Source: Ectothiorhodospira mobilis
GTDB taxonomy: Bacteria > Pseudomonadota > Gammaproteobacteria > Ectothiorhodospirales > Ectothiorhodospiraceae
Length of the DNA: 35,213 nt
Direction of reading: 5' to 3'
Assembly: GCF_016584115.1 (NCBI RefSeq)
Contig: NZ_NRSK01000026.1
Coordinates: 1 to 35,213 of the forward strand
Shown in pieces: positions 7,245 through 14,955 of the stretch. Made by a program: the position numbers and the translations under genes. Each line of letters opens with the position of its first letter. The stretch's first letter is position 1. Under the pieces are notes generated by a model. It saw only the letters and a list, made by a program, of their open reading frames with translations. It was not told where the DNA came from and searched no databases.

Positions 7245-9077
7245 CTATTCCACCGTCACCGACTTGGCCAGGTTGCGGGGCTGATCCACGTCCGTGCCCT
7301 TGAGCACGGCGGTATGGTAGGCCAGCAGCTGCAGGGGCACGGTGTGAACGATGGGGGAGAGCCAGTCGTCCACCGGGGGCACGGCCAGGCACTGGATGCC
7401 GCCGTCGCCCCCCAGGGCGGTGACATCATCGGCGAACACCATCAGATGCCCGCCCCGGGCCCGCACCTCCTCCAGGTTGGACTTGAGCTTCTCCAGCAGC
7501 GGGTTGTTGGGGGCCACCACCACCACCGGCATGTCCGCGTCCACCAGGGCCAGGGGGCCGTGCTTGAGCTCCCCGGCGGGGTAGGCCTCGGCATGGATAT
7601 AGGAGATCTCCTTGAGCTTGAGGGCCCCCTCCAGGGCGATGGGGTAATGGGCCCCCCGGCCCAGGAACAGGGCGTGCTGCTTGTCCACCAGGGTCATGGC
7701 CAGGCGCTCCACCGGGGCGTCCAGGGCCAGGACCTTCTCCAGGGCCGCGGGCAGGGCCCGCAGGTGCTGCACGAAGGTGCGCACCCGGGCCGCATCCAGG
7801 CCATGGTGGCGGCCCAGGGCCAGGGTGAGCAGGAACAGGGCCACCAGCTGCGTGGTGAAGGCCTTGGTGGAGGCGACACCGATCTCGGGGCCGGCATGGG
7901 TCATGAGCACCAGGTCCGACTCCCGCACCAGGGAGCTCTCGGGCACGTTGCACACCGCCAGGGAGGCCAGGTAATCGTCCTCCCCCGCCTGGCGCAGGGC
8001 CGCCAGGGAATCGGCGGTCTCGCCGGACTGGGAGATGGTCACCAGCAGGCAGTCGGGGAGCACGGCGTGGCGCCGGTAGCGGAACTCGCTGGCCACCTCC
8101 ACACGGCACGGCAGCCCCAGCAGACCCTCGATCCAGTACCGGGCCACGAGCCCGGCGTGGTAGCTGGTGCCGCAGGCCAGGATCTGCACCGAGCGCACCC
8201 GCGCCAGCAGGTCCTCGCTCCCGGGGCCCAGGAGCCCCTCCGGCACGCCGTCCTCCGTCAGCCGCCCCTCCAGGGTCTCGGCCACCGCCCGGGGCTGCTC
8301 ATGGATCTCCTTGAGCATGAAGTGACGGAAACGGCCCCGGTCGGCGGCGGCGGCGGTGAGGGCGCTCTCGCTCACCGGCCGGGTCACCGCATGGCCATCG
8401 GCGTCGAAGATGCGCACCTCGTCCCGGGTCAGTTCGGCGATATCGCCGTTCTCCAGGTGGATGAAGCGCTGGGTCACCGGCAGCATGGCCTGGATATCCG
8501 AGGCGATGAAGTGCTCCCCGATGCCCAGGCCGATGATGAGCGGGCTGCCCTGGCGCACGGCGACGAGCCGGTCCGGGTCGTCCCGGCGCACGACCCCCAG
8601 GGCATAGGCGCCCTGCAGACGATGACCCACCCGGCGCACCGCCTCGGTCAGGTCGAGGCCCTGGCGGCAGGTATCCATGATCAGGTGGGCGATCACCTCG
8701 GTGTCGGTGTCGGAGCTGAAGGTGTAGCCCCGGGACTCCAGCTCGGTGCGCAGGGCCTGGTGGTTCTCGATGATGCCGTTGTGCACCACGGCGATGTCAT
8801 CGCCGCTCAGGTGGGGGTGGGCATTGGCCTCCGTGGGACCGCCGTGGGTGGCCCAGCGGGTATGGGCCAGCCCCAGCTGTCCGGCCAGGGGCCGCTCCGC
8901 CAGCCGCCGGGCCAGGGCCTCCACCTTGCCCACGGCCCGCTCCCGCCGCAGCGCGCCGCCGGGATCCAGCACCACCAGCCCCGCGGAGTCGTAACCGCGG
9001 TATTCCAGGCGGCGCAGGCCCTCCAGGAGGATGGGCTGGACGTCGCGCCGGGCGATGGCACCGATGATTCCGCACAT
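7245..9077 (-). CDS. glmS: Glutamine-fructose-6-phosphate aminotransferase (isomerizing)
   Basis: GlmS converts fructose-6-phosphate and glutamine into glucosamine-6-phosphate, the first step to UDP-GlcNAc for peptidoglycan and LPS. The 610-residue product has the family length. The N-terminus MCGIIGAIARR supplies the catalytic Cys after Met removal, with HTRWATHGGPTEANAHPH and HNGIIENH completing the class II glutaminase domain (1-240). Two SIS domains follow (from about 285), with ILACGTSYHAG, SQSGETADSLAAL and EGALKLKEISYIHAEAYPAG; the C-terminus LAKSVTVE is typical. The frame is open upstream into purK sequence, but Cys must directly follow the initiator, so 9077 is the start. It follows purE-purK with a 41-base gap. 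There is no space for a leader ribozyme. Confidence 0.97.
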   Translation of the reverse strand: MCGIIGAIARRDVQPILLEGLRRLEYRGYDSAGLVVLDPGGALRRERAVGKVEALARRLAERPLAGQLGLAHTRWATHGGPTEANAHPHLSGDDIAVVHNGIIENHQALRTELESRGYTFSSDTDTEVIAHLIMDTCRQGLDLTEAVRRVGHRLQGAYALGVVRRDDPDRLVAVRQGSPLIIGLGIGEHFIASDIQAMLPVTQRFIHLENGDIAELTRDEVRIFDADGHAVTRPVSESALTAAAADRGRFRHFMLKEIHEQPRAVAETLEGRLTEDGVPEGLLGPGSEDLLARVRSVQILACGTSYHAGLVARYWIEGLLGLPCRVEVASEFRYRRHAVLPDCLLVTISQSGETADSLAALRQAGEDDYLASLAVCNVPESSLVRESDLVLMTHAGPEIGVASTKAFTTQLVALFLLTLALGRHHGLDAARVRTFVQHLRALPAALEKVLALDAPVERLAMTLVDKQHALFLGRGAHYPIALEGALKLKEISYIHAEAYPAGELKHGPLALVDADMPVVVVAPNNPLLEKLKSNLEEVRARGGHLMVFADDVTALGGDGGIQCLAVPPVDDWLSPIVHTVPLQLLAYHTAVLKGTDVDQPRNLAKSVTVE

Positions 9078-9118
9078 GCCGGAATACTCCTCGAAGGTGG
9101 CGGGATGGCCGGGACGGC

Positions 9119-10246
9119 TCAGGCCGCCAAGCGGTTGAACAGGTCCTCCGCCGCCTCCACGGCGGCGGCCAGGTCCGGATCGAGCACACAGAAATGCCCC
9201 ATCTTGCGGCCGGGGCGGGCCTGCTCCTTGCCGTAGAGGTGCAGCTTGGCGGCGGGATGGGACAGCAGCCGGCCCCAGTCCGGATCGCCATCCGCCCAGA
9301 GATCCCCCAGCAGGTTCACCATGACCACGGGGGTGAGCAGGCGCACGTCGCCAAAGGGCAGGCCGCAGAGGGCCCGCACCTGCTGCTCGAACTGGGAGGT
9401 GACACAGGCATCCAGGGTGTAGTGGCCGCTGTTGTGGGGCCGGGGGGCCATCTCGTTCACCAGCAACTCCCCCGAGGCGGTGATAAAGAACTCCACCGCC
9501 ATCACGCCGCAGTAGTCCAGGGCCCCGGCCAGGGTGGTGGCCGCCTCGCAGGCGGCGCGGGCGGTGGTCTCCGGCACCCGGGCCGGGACGATGCTCATGT
9601 GCAGGATGCCGCCGCGGTGGATGTTCTCCGCCACGGGATAGCACAGGCAGCGGCCGTCGCTGCCCCGGGCCAGGACCACGGAGATCTCCCGCTCCAGGTC
9701 CACGCGGCGCTCCAGCACACAGGGCACCCCCCCCAGGGCGGCGAAGGCCTCGGCACAGGCCTTGGCGGAATCCACCGGCACCTGCCCCTTGCCGTCATAG
9801 CCCATGGCGGCGCGCTTGAGGATGGCCGGGGCCCCCACGGCGGAGAAGGCCGCCTCGGCCTGCTCCGGGCGCTCCACCACCTCGAAGGGCGCCGTCTGCA
9901 GGCCCGCGCGGCGGATCATGCGCTTTTCCCGGATGCGGTTCTGGGCCTGTTCCAGGGCCGCGGCCCCGGGGCGCACCGGCAGGTGCCGCGCCAGGGTGCG
10001 CAGGGTGTCGGCGGGGATGTTCTCGAACTCGGTGCTGACGGCATCGCAACGGGCGATCATCTCGTCCAGGGCCCAGGCATCCCCGTAGGCGGCGTGCAGG
10101 TGGTCGTCCGCCATGCGCCCGGCCGGGCTGCCGGAATCCGGATCCAGCACCACCACGTGATAGCCCAGGGTGCGGGCGGCCACGGTGAACATGCGCCCCA
10201 GCTGGCCGCCCCCCAGCATGCCCAGGGTGTGACCGGGCAGGATCAT
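9119..10246 (-). CDS. purK: 5-(carboxyamino)imidazole ribonucleotide synthase
   Basis: PurK uses ATP and bicarbonate to carboxylate AIR to N5-CAIR in de novo purine synthesis. The 375-residue product has the ATP-grasp arrangement: N-terminal [11 protein letters not shown], the segment STEFENIP, the ATP-grasp core with [42 protein letters not shown], and [20 protein letters not shown]. The start codon overlaps the purE stop by 4 bases (ATGA arrangement), indicating translational coupling between the two enzymes acting in succession. Its 3' end lies 41 bases before glmS, so the three genes are probably one transcript. Confidence 0.97.
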   Translation of the reverse strand: MILPGHTLGMLGGGQLGRMFTVAARTLGYHVVVLDPDSGSPAGRMADDHLHAAYGDAWALDEMIARCDAVSTEFENIPADTLRTLARHLPVRPGAAALEQAQNRIREKRMIRRAGLQTAPFEVVERPEQAEAAFSAVGAPAILKRAAMGYDGKGQVPVDSAKACAEAFAALGGVPCVLERRVDLEREISVVLARGSDGRCLCYPVAENIHRGGILHMSIVPARVPETTARAACEAATTLAGALDYCGVMAVEFFITASGELLVNEMAPRPHNSGHYTLDACVTSQFEQQVRALCGLPFGDVRLLTPVVMVNLLGDLWADGDPDWGRLLSHPAAKLHLYGKEQARPGRKMGHFCVLDPDLAAAVEAAEDLFNRLAA

Positions 10247-10743
10247 GATGCCGGCGGCAGGGTCTGGGCCAGCACCGCCTCCCGCTGCTGCCGGCGGAAG
10301 GTCTCGAGCTCCCGGGCCAGATCGGGATGGTCGTGGGCCAGCAGGGACACGGCAAAGAGGCCGGCATTGGCGGCCCCGGCCTCGCCGATGGCGAAGGTGG
10401 CCACGGGCACCCCCTTGGGCATCTGCACGATGGACAGTAATGAGTCCCGCCCCTGCAGGTGACGCGAGGGCACCGGCACCCCCAGCACGGGCACGGTCGT
10501 CTTGGCCGCCAGCATGCCCGGCAGGTGCGCCGCCCCGCCGGCCCCGGCGATGATGCAGCGCAGGCCCCGCTGCCGGGCCTGCTCGGCGTATTCAAAGAGC
10601 AGATCGGGGGTGCGGTGGGCGGAGACCACGCGGGCCTCGTAGGGCACCCCGAAGGCGTCCAGTTGCTGAGCGGCGTGCTCCATGACGGGCCAGTCGCTCT
10701 GACTGCCCATCACCACGCCCACGAGGGGGGTCTGGTTCTGCAT
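10243..10743 (-). CDS. purE: N5-carboxyaminoimidazole ribonucleotide mutase
   Basis: PurE shifts the carboxyl group of N5-CAIR to give CAIR, completing the two-step route used by most bacteria. The 166-residue product matches class I Pur[18 protein letters not shown] at the N-terminus, the catalytic-loop [16 protein letters not shown] with the conserved His, [36 protein letters not shown] and [15 protein letters not shown]. The frame is open 27 codons further upstream, but homology begins with [11 protein letters not shown], so the start at 10743 is used. It is divergent from purC across about 150 bases. The gap shows no clear PurR-type palindrome. Confidence 0.97.
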   Translation of the reverse strand: MQNQTPLVGVVMGSQSDWPVMEHAAQQLDAFGVPYEARVVSAHRTPDLLFEYAEQARQRGLRCIIAGAGGAAHLPGMLAAKTTVPVLGVPVPSRHLQGRDSLLSIVQMPKGVPVATFAIGEAGAANAGLFAVSLLAHDHPDLARELETFRRQQREAVLAQTLPPAS

Positions 10744-10893
10744 TGGCGTGGAAAACGCTTCAGGATCGTTTGAAAGGGCAGAAGATACTAGATAACCGGC
10801 GGGGGGTACACGCCCACAGGGCATGGACGTGCATCACGCCCCGCCAGACCGTACACTCTGGCGCCGTACACCCAGAATCCGGATCGTCACGCC

Positions 10894-11793
10894 ATGTCCG
10901 TCCTCCACGAAAGCCATCTCAAGCATCTACCCCTGATCCACCGGGGCAAGGTACGGGACATCTATGCCGTGGATGAGCGCCATATGCTCATCGTCACCAC
11001 CGACCGTCTCTCCGCCTTCGACGTGATCCTGCCCACCCCCATCCCGGACAAGGGACGGGTGCTGACGCGGATCTCGCAATTCTGGTTCCAGCGCCTGGCC
11101 CACGTGGTCCCCAACCAGCTCTCGGACATGACCCTGGAGCAGGCCGTCCCCGACCCGGAGGAACGGGCGCCGCTGGAGGGGCGCAGCATGGTGGTCAAAC
11201 GCCTCCGGGCCCTGCCCGTGGAGGCGGTGGTGCGCGGCTATCTCATCGGCTCGGGCTGGAAGAGCTACCAGGCCGAGGGCCGGGTATGCGGCATCCCCCT
11301 GCCTTCGGGGCTGCGCCTGGCCGAGCGCCTGCCGGAGCCCATCTACACCCCCTCCACCAAGGCGGAGGTGGGGGCCCACGACGAGAACGTGGACTACGCC
11401 CACACGGAACGGGAACTGGGGCCGCGGCTCGCCGCCCAGGTGCGGGACATCGCCCTGCGCCTCTACGCCGAGGCCGCGGACTACGCCCGGCAGCGGGGCA
11501 TCCTCATCGCCGACACCAAGTTCGAGTTCGGCGTGGACGAGACCGGCGTGCTGCACCTGATCGACGAGGTCCTCACCCCCGACTCCTCCCGCTTCTGGCC
11601 CGCCGACCGCTACACCCCCGGGCAGAGCCCCGCCTCCTTCGACAAGCAGTACCTGCGGGACTACCTGGAGACCCTGGACTGGGACAAGAACGATCCGGGC
11701 CCGGCCCTGCCGGACGAGGTGGTGAACCAGGTGCGGGCCCGCTACCTGGAGGCCCTGGAACGGCTCACGGGGGAAACCCTGGAGGCGGACTGA
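10894..11793 (+). CDS. purC: Phosphoribosylaminoimidazole-succinocarboxamide synthase
   Basis: PurC joins CAIR with aspartate, using ATP, to make SAICAR, the step following PurE. The 299-residue protein is the longer SAICAR synthetase type rather than the roughly 237-residue E. coli form. Visible family elements are [38 protein letters not shown], the [20 protein letters not shown] segment, [22 protein letters not shown], and [16 protein letters not shown] near the C-terminus. It is divergent from purEK and thus completes a local purine cluster. bioD follows after 14 bases, so the two are probably co-transcribed although the pathways differ. Confidence 0.97.
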   Translation: MSVLHESHLKHLPLIHRGKVRDIYAVDERHMLIVTTDRLSAFDVILPTPIPDKGRVLTRISQFWFQRLAHVVPNQLSDMTLEQAVPDPEERAPLEGRSMVVKRLRALPVEAVVRGYLIGSGWKSYQAEGRVCGIPLPSGLRLAERLPEPIYTPSTKAEVGAHDENVDYAHTERELGPRLAAQVRDIALRLYAEAADYARQRGILIADTKFEFGVDETGVLHLIDEVLTPDSSRFWPADRYTPGQSPASFDKQYLRDYLETLDWDKNDPGPALPDEVVNQVRARYLEALERLTGETLEAD

Positions 11794-11807
11794 CGGAGGA
11801 GAGAATC

Positions 11808-12500
11808 ATGACCCTGCCCGGTCTGTTCATCACCGGCACCGACACCGGCGTGGGCAAGACGGTGGCCGGCTGTGTCCTGATCCGTGGCCTACGGGCACGG
11901 GGGTGCTCTGTCCTGCCGCGCAAGCCGGTGGAATCCGGCTGCGCACGCCGCGGCGGCGTCCTCTGGCCCGCGGACGGCGCCCGTCTGCTGGAGGCCGCCG
12001 GGCGCGACGAACTGGACCGGGTGACCCCCTGGCGCTTCCCCCATGCCCTGGCCCCGGACCGGGCCGCCCGCCTCGCCGGCACCCCCCTGCACCTGGACGC
12101 CCTGGCCAGCGCCTGCCGCCCAGTGGCATCCGATGACCTGGTGCTGGTGGAGGGGGCCGGCGGGTTCTACTCCCCCCTGGCCGAAGGGGCCCTGAACGCG
12201 GACCTGGCGGGGGCCCTGGGCTTCCCCCTCATCCTGGTGGCCCCGGACCGGCTGGGGGTGCTCAACCCCATCCTGCTCACCGCCGAGGCCGCCCTGCGGC
12301 GAGGCCTCACGCTTGCGGGGGTGGTGCTCAACGACCCGGGAGAGCCCGGCCCGGAGGGCATGGACAACGCCGCGGACCTGCAGGCCCGGCTGCAGGTGCC
12401 GCTGCTGCGCCTGGGGCGCACACACCCGGACCGGCCGCAACCGCCGCCGGACATGGACGCCTGGCTCGAACAGATCCTCAACCGCCGGTCGGCCCCCTGA
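11808..12500 (+). CDS. bioD: Dethiobiotin synthetase
   Basis: BioD closes the ureido ring of dethiobiotin from DAPA, CO2 and ATP, the penultimate biotin step. The 230-residue protein starts with LFITGTDTGVGKTVAG, the family P-loop, followed by PRKPVESGC (substrate-binding Lys region) and LVLVEGAGGFYSPLAE, the second signature segment. The frame is open upstream inside purC, but a GGAGGA ribosome site and the P-loop position fix the start at 11808. No other biotin gene is next to it, so bioD is separated from bioFABC here. A GNAT acetyltransferase follows after 44 bases. Confidence 0.95.
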   Translation: MTLPGLFITGTDTGVGKTVAGCVLIRGLRARGCSVLPRKPVESGCARRGGVLWPADGARLLEAAGRDELDRVTPWRFPHALAPDRAARLAGTPLHLDALASACRPVASDDLVLVEGAGGFYSPLAEGALNADLAGALGFPLILVAPDRLGVLNPILLTAEAALRRGLTLAGVVLNDPGEPGPEGMDNAADLQARLQVPLLRLGRTHPDRPQPPPDMDAWLEQILNRRSAP

Positions 12501-12544
12501 ATCCCCCGGGCCCGCCATCCGGCGCGGGCCCCCGGAGGCGCCCC

Positions 12545-13054
12545 ATGACCCGCATCCCCTTCCAGATCCACGTCGCCACCCAGGACCACCTGCCCGAGAT
12601 CACCGATCTGGCCCGGCGCATCTGGCATCAGTGCTATCCCGGGATCATCTCTCAAGAGCAGATCGACTACATGCTGGCGCACATGTACTCGGAGCCGACC
12701 CTGGCCCGGGACCTGGCCCAGGGGGTGACCTATTACCGTCTGCTGTGCGGGGAGCGAGCCGCCGGGTTCGCCGCCGCGGGTCCCGATGCATGCGGCAACG
12801 GGGAGGCCTGGCTGCACAAGCTCTACGTGCTGGAGGAACACCAGGGCCGGGGCGCGGGACGCGCCCTGATCGAGCAGGCCTGCGCGGATGCGGCCGCGGC
12901 GGGTCATCACCTCATGCGGTTGCGGGTGAACCGGGAGAACACCCGCGCCATCCGCGCCTATGAACGCTGCGGCTTTGCCATCCGGGAGACCCGCTGCGAC
13001 GACATCGGCGGCGGTTTCGTCATGGACGACTACATCATGCAGCGCCGGCTCTGA
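12545..13054 (+). CDS. GNAT-family N-acetyltransferase
   Basis: A 169-residue acetyltransferase of the GNAT fold, which transfers an acetyl group from acetyl-CoA to an amine. The acetyl-CoA loop is clear: LYVLEEHQGRGAGRALIEQA (motif A, Q/RxxGxG/A, about 92-111). The following NTRAIRAYERCGFAIRET is the typical motif B. The substrate cannot be told from sequence. A GGAGG ribosome site precedes the ATG. It may be the last gene of purC-bioD-GNAT. The 93 bases to the convergent coiled-coil gene contain several GC-rich inverted segments but no T-run. Confidence 0.9.
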   Translation: MTRIPFQIHVATQDHLPEITDLARRIWHQCYPGIISQEQIDYMLAHMYSEPTLARDLAQGVTYYRLLCGERAAGFAAAGPDACGNGEAWLHKLYVLEEHQGRGAGRALIEQACADAAAAGHHLMRLRVNRENTRAIRAYERCGFAIRETRCDDIGGGFVMDDYIMQRRL

Positions 13055-13147
13055 GACGCGGGACGGCCACCCACCGGGGATGCCCCGCCAGCACACGGGG
13101 CCATCCACCGAAAGACCGGGGAACGGGGCCGGGTCTGCGTGGGGGGA

Positions 13148-13888
13148 TCAGGCCTTCTCGGTTTCGGCCATCCCTTCCAGGGTCTCCAGCACCTTCTCTT
13201 CGGGCCCCTCGGGCAGCGCCTCCACCTCGGCACCGCCTTCCTGCAGACGGGCGTGGAGGGTTTCGGCCGTCTGTCGCAGTTCGCGGTACTGCGCCGCCAG
13301 GGCAGCCCCCTGCTCCCGCAGCGGTTCCAGCGCGGCCAGCTTCTCGTCCACCTCCCGCTTCTCCTTGCGCAGGGTGCTCAGCTGGGCCTCCACCTGCTTG
13401 CGGGCCTCGGCCTCGTCGCTCTTCTGCTTCTTGAGCTGCCTGAGCTTCTTGACCACGTTCTCCGGGGTATCCGCCAGGGCCTTGTTGATGGCCTTGAGGG
13501 CCTTTTCCTTCTCCGCCAGGGCGGCCTTGATGGACTTCATCTCCTTGGTGTGGGCGACGCGCTCCGCGGCCATGTCCTGTTCGCCGCTCTCCAGCCTGGC
13601 CTGGGCCTCCGCCTTGGCGGCCTCGGCGGCCTTCTGGGCCTTCTCGCTGGCCTTCACCTTCTTTTTCATCTCCTCGATGGCGGCGCGGGCCTCGTCCTGT
13701 GCCTGCTTGATCTTGCGGTCCGCCTCCTGGCCCTTCTGGATGGCGGCATCCATGGCGGCCTTGAGTTCGTCGGCACTGCAGTCGGGGTCCAGCCCCAGGG
13801 CATCCGTCGCCCCCTTCATCAACATCTGCTTGCTGACGGCAAGCTCCTTCCAGACCTTCAGCTGTATTTCTGCTTCTGCTTGGTTCAC
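13148..13888 (-). CDS. Hypothetical coiled-coil protein
   Basis: A 246-residue protein not recognised as a known family. The first 50 residues look globular (IQLKVWKELAVSKQMLMKGA, then LGLDPDCSADELKAAMDAAI). The rest, about 55-230, is almost entirely Lys/Glu/Ala-rich heptad sequence (EARAAIEEMKKKVKASEKAQ) typical of long coiled coils. There is no signal peptide or membrane segment, so it is probably cytosolic. The start is GTG at 13888 with an AGGAG site just before it. The tail is acidic (EALPEGPEEKVLETLEG). It may be structural or nucleoid-associated, or an adaptor, but nothing specific supports a role. It follows, on the same strand, another small coil-containing gene (14029-14460). Confidence 0.75.
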   Translation of the reverse strand: MNQAEAEIQLKVWKELAVSKQMLMKGATDALGLDPDCSADELKAAMDAAIQKGQEADRKIKQAQDEARAAIEEMKKKVKASEKAQKAAEAAKAEAQARLESGEQDMAAERVAHTKEMKSIKAALAEKEKALKAINKALADTPENVVKKLRQLKKQKSDEAEARKQVEAQLSTLRKEKREVDEKLAALEPLREQGAALAAQYRELRQTAETLHARLQEGGAEVEALPEGPEEKVLETLEGMAETEKA

Positions 13889-14028
13889 ATATCACTCCTG
13901 CTCGATCGCGGATGACGCGGTTGGACGGGGGTCGCATTCGTGGGCGCGCATTCTAGCCGATCTGCAAACCGAATGCTGCACCCAAAGTCAAGTCCGCCCC
14001 GATGGATGCGGCGGCAACCGGTACGGGC

Positions 14029-14460
14029 TCAAGGGGCGCTGTACACGCCACGGCGGGGGGAGGTCAGTTTGCCCTGACGCTTGAGATAGCCCAGGGTCTG
14101 GCTGAGGTTCTTCACGTTCAGCCCCGCCTGCTGCGCCTGCTCGCGGATCTCCTTGGTGGTCATCTCCGGCGGATTGCTGGCGACGATCTCGCACAGGACC
14201 CGGCTGGGCCCGGCATCGCGCGCGCCCTTGCCCTGACCGCTGCGGGGAACCCGCCCCCCCAGCTTACGGATCTCCCGGTCCAGCTGGGCCAGCTCGCGGC
14301 GATGCTGCTTCACCAGTTCGCGACGCTTCTCCTTGAGGGCTTCCCGCTCCCGCCGGCGCGCCTCCTCCTGCTCCGCCGCCTCCTGCTCCTCGCGCTGGCG
14401 CGCCAGGGCATAGAGCTCCTCAGCGCTCATCTCTTCCGGATTCTTGGCGATTGCGTTCAT
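14029..14460 (-). CDS. Hypothetical protein: charged coil plus possible winged-helix DNA-binding domain
   Basis: A 143-residue protein of unknown function. The N-terminal half (1-68) is a highly charged helix (ALARQREEQEAAEQEEARRR and following). A basic linker (GGRVPRSGQGKGARD) leads to a C-terminal domain of about 60 residues, SRVLCEIVASNPPEMTTKEI to LTSPRRGVYSAP. Its helix, helix and beta-wing pattern (TTKEIREQAQQAGL, NLSQTLGYLKRQGKL, then a Gly-Val-Tyr strand) looks like a small winged helix. The coil-plus-DNA-binding plan recalls nucleoid proteins of the H-NS/MvaT type in architecture only. A GGGAG site lies close to the ATG, and a long AT-richer leader precedes it. The DNA-binding assignment is inference. 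Confidence 0.75.
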   Translation of the reverse strand: MNAIAKNPEEMSAEELYALARQREEQEAAEQEEARRREREALKEKRRELVKQHRRELAQLDREIRKLGGRVPRSGQGKGARDAGPSRVLCEIVASNPPEMTTKEIREQAQQAGLNVKNLSQTLGYLKRQGKLTSPRRGVYSAP

Positions 14461-14715
14461 TCAGTACTCCCGTGATAACAAAAACGACGACACCCGGACC
14501 CCAGGGCCCGGGACGGATCGAAGATACGATTGGGGCATCCCCCAGCGGGGGAGACACCCATTGCGGATGGACGACCCGGGGAACCGGGTCTTGACCACGG
14601 GCACGGGGGATCCGTGTGCGCACGCGGGTGCGGAATTGCTGCATCACAACCCGCGCCCCGGGGATCGTTCGCATGCGGACAGGCGAGCGGAACCCACTGC
14701 GTTTTCCAATAGCGG

Positions 14716-14745
14716 ATTATGACATAAGAAGGCGGGTGTTTTCAC
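14716..14745 (-). promoter_or_regulatory. Possible sigma70-type promoter for the 14029-14460 gene
   Basis: On the minus strand GTGAAA (14740-14745) and CATAAT (14716-14721) are spaced by 18 bases, four and five of six matches to the sigma70 consensus. Transcription would begin near 14708. Sequence match only. Confidence 0.35.
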
Positions 14746-14769
14746 ATCCTTTTTATTCCGAAAACGCAC

Positions 14770-14801
14770 AAAAGGCTGCGCCGGAACCCGGCGGAGAAGC
14801 C
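14770..14801 (-). terminator. Possible intrinsic terminator of the PAS-GGDEF-EAL gene
   Basis: Read on the minus strand: GGCT, four bases, CGCCGG, a three-base loop GTT, CCGGCG, one base, AGCC, then TTTT. A GC-rich stem with a short T-run lies 155 bases past the stop codon at 14956. The short T-run makes it only moderately convincing. Confidence 0.45.
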
Positions 14802-14955
14802 ATACCGGGTTTCACCCCGCTTGCGGGCATCACGCTATATAGAAAACACGTAAAACATCCCCGCCATAACCGCCCGCCGCAATCACCATCCGTAACGGCA
14901 CAGGGCCCCGAACCCAAGACCACCTCCCCGCCCCGCCGTCACTCGGGACAACGGC

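Larger units (their letters stand above)
14461..14955. other. 495-base non-coding gap, AT-richer than surroundings
   Basis: No convincing gene was found. The part 14700-14880 is visibly richer in A and T than the neighbourhood. It holds a possible promoter for the minus-strand gene starting at 14460, a terminator-like stem-loop for the GGDEF-EAL gene, and a short hairpin TCCCCC-AGC-GGGGGA at about 14539-14553. A leader of roughly 250 bases would result if the promoter assignment is right. A small RNA or regulated leader is possible but unsupported. Confidence 0.5.

Noticed and set aside
9078-9118. glmS leader ribozyme
   Set aside because: Only 41 bases separate purK and glmS, far too short for the glmS ribozyme, which is moreover known from Gram-positive bacteria.
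9078-9644. GlmS N-terminal extension of about 190 residues
   Set aside because: The extension is purK sequence in another frame, and GlmS requires Cys directly after the initiator Met, which is found at 9077.
10744-10893. PurR-type operator between purE and purC
   Set aside because: No palindrome close to ACGCAAACGTTTGCGT was found; only a repeated CCGTACAC, which has no known meaning here.
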